DNA of 64,000 nucleotides. Origin: Onthophagus taurus (lineage: Eukaryota; Arthropoda; Insecta; Coleoptera; Scarabaeidae). Location of the stretch: the NCBI RefSeq assembly GCF_036711975.1, contig NC_091967.1, positions 5,146,001 through 5,210,000 of the forward strand, in the 5' to 3' direction. Shown one piece after another: positions 11,201 through 23,200 of this stretch. A program made the position numbers and the translations under genes. Position 1 is the stretch's first letter; each line of letters opens with the position of its first letter. Under the pieces are notes generated by a model. It saw only the letters and a program-made list of their open reading frames with translations. It was not told where the DNA came from and did no database searches.

Positions 11201-14200
11201 ATTCGCACGGTCTTCAAAATGTTCTGCGGTTTACACCGTAACCATTGCGACACCTTTGGCACGGTTTTTACGGTGACAAAATCTCACATAAATATCGTTT
11301 ATTTCGGTGTGCGTTTGATTATTATTGCCTTTTAGGTAGCTTTATAAAACTAAGACTTAAAATAACACATATTATAAATAAAACTTGATTGAAAACGTGA
11401 TTCAAAATTCGTAAACTTTGAAATGTCCGCGTTTGAAATAAACTTGAATTAATTACACAATTAACTCTTATTAGAGAAGTAGAATATTCTAAAATTATAC
11501 TCGTTTACCCCGGAGGTAGTGACTCATCTCTTAAATAATTAGAGCTTAAATTAATTTACTGCGTTTTTTACTCAATCTCGAAAATCTATAATCAGATTTA
11601 GTTGAAAAAATAGAATTATGTTTTTTAGAGTAAATAATAATCAGTGAGAGTAAGAGTAAGTTAGCACTCGCAAAGTGACCTTTGAAGTTTGAAACTTTCC
11701 AAAACCGAAATCATAGAGTTTATTGATTTACGTAATTTTTGCGTTACGTATTAAATAAAATGTTGCGACTACTAAAGAAGGTGGATAATCGAAAAGTTTT
11801 GTGCGTCATCGTGAGTTTGATAAATTGGAACCTTCGAAAACTTGCGACACTTCAACGACCCACTTGGTTTTTCGAGGTACGGATCAAGGTGTAGGTCCGC
11901 CAAATATACACATCGCGTGCCAATTTTTACCCGCCTCCACGTGTCGAGAACGAATCTACCAAATTTAACAGACTTCTCAACATAACAAACAATCCAAATA
12001 TACCCATTCATACGATTTAAAACACACTTGCGGTCCTCAATCAAACAAATCAGAAATAATTAAGTTCTTTTCCAACAATACGTTCTAATTGATTGGAAAT
12101 TTATTTATGTCAAATAATGTATAGTGAAATATTTCTTACTTTGTGGATGTCATGCATACAAAATCCATACAAAGCATCATTGTGAAAAGTTAACGTGCCA
12201 TAGTAAAGTGACCAAACGTTCTAGACAGCCGTTCTCGGCACCAAAACATACTCTAACATGTTGCTTAAGCATGTTCTGACTCCTAAATTAATATCCCAAA
12301 AATCAAATGTTCTCTGATTTTTTGAACATAGCAGATTATTTAAAAAAAATTGGAATAACTCGAGAACGGCCGAATCAAATTGTAAAAAGTAAAGTTATTC
12401 ATTAACCTTGAAAATAGACAAATCCAAATATGTAAAAATATACAGGCTGTTCCATTTAAACAAACAAAGTAGGGTGCGTCATCTTCCGGTTATTCCGGAA
12501 GTGCTACAAATCTGAAAATATTTTAGTCAAAGAGAACGCAATTGATAATACTTAAGTCTAAATTCTCAAATTTTTATTTTGGGCAGTACCCCAGAAACGT
12601 CTAATGACCGGTCTCGCTGAGACACCCTGTATATTTTTAGACACAATTGGTGGTATGAATAAAAAGCGAGCATATGCTCTTAAGTATAAGCAACAGCTAT
12701 AAGCTTATGCTGAAAGTAAAAGGTCCGAGTATAAGCATTTGCTGAGATTTGTATGAATAATGATTTGCTTTTACTTATGAGCATCTGCTTAGATCAAATG
12801 AGGATTTGCTCGTCTAACTCGTCGTGACTTGTATAAATCGGTGCCGCAGTTGTTATACTTACGCTCTTAGTATTTGATGTTTGTGTTTATTTATCTAACC
12901 TAACATACTGAATTATACCCTTAGAAGTTTAATGCTTTGTATAAACCAGTAATTTGTAAGACAACAATGTCGGCAGAAGAAAATGGTGACGATGTATCAA
13001 GCAACAATTTGCTAGTAGCATTGCAGTTGCAAAAAAGGCCGGAAATTCTATGGAAAACACAAATTCCGCAGAAAAAAACATTGGAAGATGAAGCCTTGAT
13101 GAAGAAGACGATCTTCTTCTAATTCATATTCTTCGCCGTTATTGAGATTTTCTTCATCATCATCATCTGGAAAATCTGCATCTCCTAAATATTTGGCAAT
13201 GTTGTGTAGTACAATGCAACAAACAATAACGGAAGGGACTCTTTCCAATTTAACACGGCACATATATTTTAGAATTGGAAATCTTCGCTTAAGTTGGCCG
13301 AAACATCTTTCGATAATCACCCTTTCTTTCTTAAACAATCTGTTGTAAGTTCTTTCAGATTCGTTATTTGGGTTCCGAAATGGTGTCATTAGCCACGGTT
13401 CCAAACCATAACCGTCATCTCCTAATAATATTGCACCAGGGAATTGTTGCATAATCAAACGTGTTTCAGAATTTCTCCAAATTCTAGCGTCATGCACAGA
13501 ACCCGGCCAACTTGCATCAACACTAGTAAAGATTTCTTTGGAGTTGCACGTTGCTTGCACATTTAAAGTCGCCAACCCCTTTCTGTTGATGTATTCATCA
13601 CCGTGATGGATAGGTTTCAATATTTGAACGTGTGTGCAATCAATTACGCCTATCGCACATGGAAATTGAAATGTCTCCTGCCACCTCTCCTGTGCTTCGT
13701 TTACTTGGTTCAACGTTGACGGAAATTTGATCCATAAAGGAGCTTTTTCGAGTATTTTGTTAATCACGTACGTAATTGTTTTTGATACTGTCGACTGATG
13801 AATTCCCAATTCTTCAGCAACACCAGTTTGGAAACCAGGATTGGCCATATACCGTAAAAATATCTTAATTTTAAGGTCCGACGAAAGAGCACCTCCTCTT
13901 CTTTCGTTGTTCTCGCCCATAAAGTGTGTTGCAATGTAATGCAAATTTTCTTCCTCAAACCGGTAAAGTGATTTAAAATCTCGGTTATCAGCTCCTCTTC
14001 GTACTTTGTAATGTTTTTCTGCCCGTAAATTAATAAACTCTGCCATTATTACCGACCACTGAAAGGGTGCATCTAGTACTGAACTAGATGCACATTTTAT
14101 CGAGCATATGCTCAAAATGTGAAGCAAAACCTCCGTTTTATTCATATCAATCGGAGCATATGCTTAAAAGTAAGTAGATGCTCATGCTCAGAGGAAAGTG

Positions 14201-17200
14201 TTGAGTAAAAGCTTTTACTTACAGTTTTATTCATAAAATATGTAGCAAATGCTCGAAATTTTGCGAGTATAAGGTTTTACTCTCCTTTATTCATACCACC
14301 CAATGAAAGTACTACTAGGTTTAGACATTTACAGCTGTAGAGAATAGGGCAATGGGGCCAATATGATAGGTAACTACAAAAACAGATTTCAAATATAAAT
14401 CCGAGAGTTATTTGTTCGTAGCTCCTGTCACTCTGTTAATCTTGTTTTAAATGATGCTGCAGAATCAAATATAGAAATGGTCAATTTTTTTGGAATAATA
14501 CAAAGCTTGTATTTTTTTTTTCTGTATCCACTTATAGATAGTCTATTCTTGTCAAACATCTGACTAATTTAACATTAACATGCGATAAGGCCCGTTAGAT
14601 TTTTGTCTCGTCACTTTTTGGTATTGTAGAAGATACGTCTTTGCTGGATTCTCATGGAAATAATACTAAAGTAGAAGCAAGCAATATATTAGAGAAGTTA
14701 AATTATTATGCATTACAATAATTTGGTATAAATAGCAATGTATGCAATGGACTTTTAGATGTTAAAAGAGTAAATCTTCTGCTAGGAAGCCCAAAATGCG
14801 CAGTTTGTGCAGCAGTTGAAACCATTGTACAGCTTGCAAATAATCTAAAAAAACTAAGACGTGACGAAGACTATCAAAAATTGTTAGTTATAGCGTCTGA
14901 ACTTCAAATTCTGCAAACTCAATGAATGTACAACTAAACTTTACAAAAATTAGATTAAGACGTCGAACTTAATTTCGTTTAACATTCGGATTTTTGCACA
15001 ATTTTACCGAGCTAAGAAATTGGGAAAAAGAAGTCGTCATAAAGCAAAGCATGAATTTGGAGATTACTCTTACACATAACAACAGAAAAGACATTGACGG
15101 CATTCACCTGGCGGAAGAGTTGAGTTTTATTTAAAAACTTTTAAACCCATGTGATACACCTTATGAAGTTTTGAAATATATTTTAAACAACAACTTAATT
15201 ATTATATGCATATCCAAATCTTTATATCGCTTTGAAAATCAAAAAAGGCGAGAATTTTAACAAATTTATATTTGTTAGTTTGCAATTTGCAACTTGTTCA
15301 ATAAATAAACAGAAATAAATCAAGTGCATTTTTGAAATGACACTTTTTTTAAATTTTTATTTAGGCAACCAAATCCATTTTCGCCTGTAGCGGCCAAATC
15401 TAGCGGATAATGATAGAGAATATTAACTAGCAAAAGAAAAAGAACCGGTTAGCAGCCTCCAAGGGCCTCATAAAGATTTAGGATTTTGCAAAAAGAGCTG
15501 TATAGTCAAAAAGTTCGTTCTTTCTTCTCTTCCCATCACTATTCTCCATAAAAATAAATTAATTAAGAAAATAATTAATTACAATCTTTATTTTTGATTA
15601 AAATCACTTACTTCTTGATGATTCACTTTGGTGGAATCATCAAAATCACCACCTCCACCTGTCGATTGATCTTTTTCCGATTCCCCATCTTCCATATTCT
15701 CCAAAGTAACCACACCAGTTGATCGTCTTTTGGGTCTCCTTCTCCGTTGTATAGCAGCTTGGGTAGCCAAAGTAGCTTGTGCATTTCTAGCATCGTTTTC
15801 TTTATCTTGTTCCAAAGCGACTAATAAAACGCAAAAATTACAAAACGAAACATCACAAAGATTAAATTCTTACTTTTCTCTTCGGTAGATTTAGGTCTTC
15901 GTAACGGTAAAGTTACGGTTGTATCCGCAGTTTCTACAGGAGCGGACGAAGGTCTTGGAAGAGGATTACTTTGAAGGCCGCTCCTTCGAATGTACGATGG
16001 AGTTGAAGGTGGTTCTTCCGGTTTGTTCACATCCTCAAGTTTAAACTAAAAAAAAATAAAAGAATCGAAATATTTATCGTTGAAATTAATATTGCGTTTT
16101 AAAAAAGCAACCAATCAAACGAACGTCACGATAACATTAATTGATGAGATTAACTCATCATCTGATTCAAATAAGGATAAAACACATTCGTCAAGGTCAT
16201 CAGGTTGCTTTTTTAAAAAAAGAATAATCATATATCACAAATTTGTAAATCTAATAGGAATGTGTGTTACGTAAAGATAGATTTAATTACGTGTGAAAAA
16301 ACGTTTATTGAAATTATTTATAGGTGTTGAATTACACAGAACGAAGTTAATAAGCTGACACCGAATTAATTATTGTTCATTATTTATAATTTTTTCTACA
16401 AATAACAAAAACCTAAAATTAAAGTGTTTTCCTTAATTAAACTAGAACAAAGGTAAACAACGCAAATAAATTATAGTTAGGTAGATTAACAAAAGCAACG
16501 TCTCTATCTACACAAATAAAAGTAAGATTTATGAAACAAGAATAATAATTAAATGAAATTAGGTAAAGGAAAGCGTTATGTACATACTAACTACAAACAA
16601 CTATAAACTACCAGTAAAGTGATAAGGTAAAATATGTGTACGAGAGGGTGGCACAACATAAATAAAGAAAATGCTAACAGAAAGGTGGCTTCAATCTGAA
16701 AAAGAAAGAAAAACAAAGGTACGACGATTGTTAATTTGATGCAATTATATGGTGTAGTTAAACTTATATAAACCTACCTTTATTTTTTAAAAAAGTATAA
16801 TAAAATATAATCAATTAACATCACATGCAACAATGACCTTCGTTGACATCCAACAAATTCAATTTAATAAAAAAATCGTCCGTTAAGAACAAAAATTCAT
16901 CCTTAACATAAAAAAATCCTTACCTTGCTTCCATTATCGACCCGCAATCTCCACGAGGGCCTCCTTTCATGCGTTGTAACAACCGGTTCTTCGGTATCCC
17001 TTGTAATAACGGTTGGCGTAGCTGTGGTGATGGTGGCGGTTACGCTGACGGTAGTGTTAGAGTCTCCGTTAGCCCCCGACTGTTAGTTGAGTAGAAAAGC
17101 GTAATAGAAAAGCCAAGTTATCGACATAAATGATAAAACGAAAAATTTTTCTTTTTTATTTTGTAATTTAAAAGGGGGATAGATAAACATGAATGAATTA

Positions 17201-20200
17201 GTTAGTAAAACTAAATTATAAATAAAACGAAATAAAAAAATAACAAAGAAAAAAAATTACCTCTACGTTATTGTTGTTATTATTATTGTTCGTAGTTTGA
17301 TTCTTCATCTTAACCAGTTGTTCGGCGGACTTGATTTCTTCCAGAGTCACCCCTTGCGTTGATCTGCGCGTCTCCCGTACTCTCTTCGCGTGAGCCTTTC
17401 GTTGAGTTTCGCTCTCTTCATCTCGAACGGGCGGAACAAAAGACCTTCAAAAAATATATTCGTTTATATAATATTAAAATACTTTTTTTTTGATTATTTA
17501 ATGAAAACGAAAAAATTCCAACCAACCAAATGTCTTTTTTTGATCTTGGAAGATATGTATTTTGTTAACAAAAAAACACACAAATTTTTTTAAGTCATTT
17601 AAACCACTCAAAGAAGACCATTCAAAATCATACTTGAAGAAGTTTTTGATCATGGTGAGCCTGTTGTTTCCATTGGATGGTGTAGTGGGGGTTGGGGGCG
17701 TTGTAGTCTGAACACTACTAGTGGGTGGTGTGGCGCTTGCAATCGCCAACTTCAAGCCACTATGGCCAAAATTATTTTTTTATAATTTCAATTTGATCCA
17801 TACACAACAAAAAGTAATAAAAAAAAACAAATAGTACAACAAATAGGAAGCAAAATAGCAACAAAAAGCTTACATACCTCCTAATAGGTACAACATTTGG
17901 CAGTGGACTACTAGAAACCGTTTTTGTCGATGGCGTTGTTGTAGTGGTGGTTGTTGTATTAGTTGTTGTTGTGGTACCAGTGATTTCGGGTGTGCTACTT
18001 GTCGCGTCTTCGTTTTCAATTTTATTAGACTTGCTACAAAACGGACAAACACAACACGTAAAAGAGACAAAAGGTACACCAGGACAATAGACGATAAACG
18101 TACATTAAAATATAAGAAAGAAAATGTTAAGAAAATAGAAACCCCCTTTAAAATTTTATTCTAATTATTAGAAAAAATAGTAATTCTGATATTTAGTAAC
18201 TAACAGATCAATTTTTGTTATATAATATAATATTAAATAAATAATATTTCGGGGAGATTATTTCTTTCCTCTATAACTATAATTATTTCTATTTTCGGTT
18301 ATATCGACGTGAACAGTCAGTCAGTGTAGCATGCAAAGCCAGCTATGCAATGCCATTCACGTACAAAAAAAAAACAATAAAATTTTTTTCTTCAGACCCA
18401 CGGGGTTCCGTACTTTAATTGTGTTTTTTTAATTTGAAGCTACTTTTGTTAATATCTACAAAAAAAATTAAAAGAAAGAGAAGAAGTAAGATTTTTTTTG
18501 AAATTATTTAGTCTCTTTGCAATCTATCTTCATTTAAACAAACGATACAACAACTTCACTTCGTTATGTTTATACAACTTACTCAAAATTTTCAATTTCT
18601 CCATAAAAATCGCCTTGAAAGCAACACATTCTTAGTGTATCACCAAACATTTCTGTTTATACTTAAATTTGACTTTTAACACGTCAATTTTAACATAAAT
18701 GAAGTAAATGAAGTCGTCATATCGTTTATTTTTTTTTTAATTTTAAAACTCGTTGAATATTATTATTTTATTACTTTCAAAAGTGAGTGAATGCGATATT
18801 ATGTTTATTAGTACTAGAAAATTAACGATGACGTATTAAAAAAAAACTAACGTGCATACCTGAGCTGCCGCTGGTTTGAGTTATTGAAAAGGGGTGGGAT
18901 AAAGGTTTGGAATTTGTCCTTGTTCGGGGGATGGTAGTAACACGGGAAGGAATTAGCCTGGATGCGTGAGCGCAGCTCCTGATACCGCGCGTAGAACCTA
19001 AACATGCAAGCAGCAGTGTCAGAGTGCTGAGAACGCGGTCGCCTATCCGGGGCCCTACTACTTTAGAATGGGCCATTTTGATACATTATGTTTATTTAAC
19101 CGTCAGCAACTCTTTTTTTATTCTATGTTATTCTCGTTTATTGACTAAAAATCAAGTTTTTAAATAATTTAATTCATTTTAGTTGTTATGCTTAAGTTAT
19201 TCCAAATTTATATTTTTTTTTTACGTTTATATTGCAAGGAATAAACTGTTTTAATAAAAAAATACAGTATCTTAAAATTATATCTAGATATACATGTAAT
19301 TATATATAACCCAACATGCTTTGTATTAATGCACCTGGTTTAAGATACACAAGTTTGAATACAATCAAGATTATAGTTTAATTTTTATCACTTGAGTGCA
19401 CCCTGATGTTATAACTTTAAAATAACACAGCTTAGAATCCTATGAATACATCTGAAACTATCTTTGGAAAATGGTTGATATTATCTTGAGATATTGCGTT
19501 ATATCATGGCTTATACCAACATCAATTTAGAATAATACATGTTGTTTTGATGTGATTAATAATACAAGATGAAAGTTATATATAATTTTGTACATATTTG
19601 TAAAACACTAACAACAAAACTTGCTAGTTTATTCCTTGCATATTTGAACTTTTGTTAATTTTTAAGCAAAAAAAAACCACTACTCCGTCAAAATCCACTA
19701 CATCTAATCTTTTAAATGTTGGTTAATATCGCTTTCCGAAACACATTCTAAAGTAGTAATACCTCGTACAGGAAACAAAATAGTAAAAAAAAAACGAAAG
19801 AAAAATATTAATTAAAAAAAAAAAAATTTAATTCATCTGCACGCGATATTTCAACATAAATTTTCTTTATTAATTCATTAATTTTGTTTATCTGTATGAT
19901 GCGTGCAAATAAATTAAAATAAAGATCCTCCCTTGCAAAATGAAAGCAAAACGGTTATATTTGCGAATGATCATTTGTTAATTTTTGTTAATTCAATGGT
20001 TTTTAAACCGCCAAAAGCGACTCATATTGCCAAGGAGTTACATTTAAATAAAAAAATTAAATAAAATTAAAAAAAAAATCTACTTACTCTGGGTCGTTTT
20101 GAAAACTGTGTATTCTTCGAATAGTCACCTCGTTTTCACCGTCTTTTTCTCCTAAAATAAACAAATCTAAATAAGAAAATTCCAACAAAAATAAAAAAAT

Positions 20201-23200
20201 CTTACTAAAACTATTAGGTCTGTGAGTTTGTCTCCTCCACGTTGGAGCGCTATCGTCGATATTAACATTATCAGGTGGGGGTTGTTTAGGTGGTAAGGAC
20301 GGAGGCCCTTTAACTTGTTCAGAGGCTTCTTTAACAGCTACTATGTGTACTGGAGGTACGTCGTTGTTCATCGTATTTACTTTGTTCTTTATTTCTGTAA
20401 ATTTTAAATCATTCAATATATTTCAAATTAAAATAAATTCATTTTCATGCATTTCATTCCAATTAGATGTAGTTTTTTTTAGTAGATGTTAAAAAATAAA
20501 ATCATAAAAGATACTAATGTCAAAAAAATTAATTCATTTAGTTGTTAATTTTAAATAAATTTAATAACATCGATAAATCCAAAAAGCTCTCTTGTACTAA
20601 TGAAGACTTTACCGCTTTCCGAATCATCCGATTCCGAATCATCACTCGCCGAATTCGAGTCTGTACCACTCGAACTAGAAACTTCCATTCCTTTAGATTA
20701 TTTTTTGTATGTTTACAGAGAAGCGGGATGAAAGAGAGAAATAGAATAGAACAAAAACACTCAATCAAAACTTGATCATAACTATTTTTTTTTTTAGTTT
20801 TATTTTTATACGATAAAATCGGTTCAAATACTCACCCACTTCCGATTCCTTCTTCAAATTCTCATCTTCTTCGTTACTTTCGATTTTCACCTCAACACGT
20901 TTAACCTTCGTTGGCATCTCAACCTCCGTCGTTCTATCTTGTTCTGGTCGCTTCTTACCCAAACCGCGCATTGCTTCGTCTTTTACTTGTCGCTTTTTTA
21001 ACATGTCCAAATGAGGTAACATGTCGTTATCACATACGTCAAAAGGTGTTTGCCCCTTAATACAAAATTATAAATTAATCAGATATCAAGTTTAACTTCT
21101 GAGACTTACAACAAAATTTTGAGCGTCCATATCAGCCATATTATTAGCTAATAATTCCGTAGCTTCCATTTGACCCCAATGGGAGGCCGCATGAAGTGGA
21201 GTCCATCCATCATTATCTTGTTTATTAACATCCGCACCGCATTGTAACAAAACCCTAATAAAAAAATAGGTAATATAAAATAAATAAACCACATTAAAAA
21301 GATCTTTAAGTTTCCTTACTTAATTACTTTAACGTATCCTTTAGCAGAGGCTACATGTAAAGGTGTAGCGCCAGTTTTGGCATTTCCAATGTCAACGGAT
21401 GAAGTTTTCGAGCTTAACCATTCGGTGGCGTCCCTTAACATCAATCGTTCTTCTTCGCTGCGCGCTTTTTCACAATCGATCCCTCTGGCTTCCACCTCGG
21501 ATTTTAACAATTCTTCCATCCGTTCACTCTCAGTTATGTCAAGGGCGAGTTCCCCATCGCAATTAACCGCCGCAACATTTGCACCGTGGTCAATCAGGTA
21601 CTTGGCTATCGAAAGGAAACCGCAACTGGCGGTCGCATGAAGCGGCGTCCAACCCTCGTTGTCGCCACGGTTTACATCCGCCCCATGCTCCACTAGGAAC
21701 TCCACCATATCTAAGTTGTCGTCGATACATGCCTGTAAAAAACATAAATAACATAATAAGTGGCTCCTCCGCCAATTTAGAAAATGAATTTGATTTGATA
21801 AAGGGGTATCGAAGAAGTTCTAAAATAAGTAGGCGTTCCCTTGAACCGACGTGTTTAAAAAAGTAAAAGGAACCGCTCGGTACCTACTTTTGTAACGGTC
21901 GATTCGGGATAAATCTAGGACGGTCCGAAATAGACGTGTGGCGGTGAGCACGCGATCGAAATCTTGGACGCGGGGTCCCCTCCCGTTTGACAATGAGAAC
22001 GGATTTCGAAACTTGAAACGTGTCAAAGACGACTCTCTCTAAGTCAATTGGCGTAATGCGGCGAAGACACCGTAAACAAACAACAGGTTGAATCCCCGAA
22101 CAATTTCTTAACAACATTTAAAAATTAATAGAAAAGTAGAACATTTTATTTGCATTAATACAAAGAATGAAGAAACCCTGATAACTGTTATTGTATCATT
22201 TTAAAACCTAACTATGCGTGTATTAGACCACATCCGTTAAAAAACGAGTTCATTAAACTTAACAGAGTATAAAAATAATGTAAAATTTATTATAATGAAT
22301 TCAATGTTAGTTGTTTGTGAGTGAATAAGGTGTGCAATATAACTGTTTTTTTTATTATTATTTTTTTACATCTCTCTCTCTCTTCATTGGTGTTATAGCC
22401 CTAATTAACTTTTTATATTTTGCCCCCAACACTTCCGATCAAGAGTAACTTTTTTCCAGGTTCTGACACTCATGAGTCATGTGCATTTTGCTGCTTAAGA
22501 GCCTTTTTAGCATTTTATCCTCGTTCATTTGTGTCCTATACTACCCAATTGTAATCTCATTGTCCCAATCTCCCTTAAACAGATGGTTTCCACGTTGTAT
22601 AGCCTGCTCCATGTCTATTTCTCCGATATTAGAACAAAGATTTTTTTCAAAAATCAAGGTACTGCATAGGGGTAAGTTAAGTAACCAAATATCAGTCAAG
22701 ACAGGAATAAAGCAAAGATGCCCGCTATCATCCCTACTCAGTATTCAATATTGTACTACATTGGGTTCTGAAAAATGTAAATTTTGCAGAATATGGCATA
22801 AGATAGAACTTCCTAATCAAACTGAATGATTTAGAGTATGCAGAGTTCTGTGATGGTTTATAAGCGCTTGTTAGACGAAAATTATCACAGGTTAACTTTC
22901 TCGGGATGTCATTCTTAGAATTTGGCAATATGTTATTATTGTAAAATAACTCTAAATTACTAAATATAACATTATAAACATTTTTATTTTGTAATCATGA
23001 TATATTAACATGTAAACACCAATACAATAATATCTATTACTGTAAATATGTACTAACTAAATATTGATGCATCGTTATTTCGTAAATTTTCTAATTTCTT
23101 AACAATGTAAAACATATTGAAAAAATAACGTTTTGTTTTGTAAATGTTGACTCATAAAAGATATATGAGAAATATTTCCTATATTCGTTGTGTGGTTTGG

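Larger units (their letters stand above)
12647..14303 (-). mobile_element. PIF/Harbinger DNA transposon, apparently full length
   Basis: About 1.66 kb bounded by TTGG(G)TGGTATGAATAAA in inverted orientation. Subterminal regions carry the perfect 12-base palindrome GAGCATATGCTC at 12668-12679 and again at 14102-14113, with a near copy at 14152-14163, likely transposase-binding sites. The target duplication is not clear. It sits in Mbs intron 14, directly beside another repeat on its left and a hAT relic on its right. Confidence 0.8.

Noticed and set aside
18822..19076. 84-codon minus-strand ORF starting MAHSKVVGPR
   Set aside because: It overlaps Mbs exon 18860-18997 in a frame that does not fit the phases of the neighbouring exons; the true frame reads FYARYQELRS.
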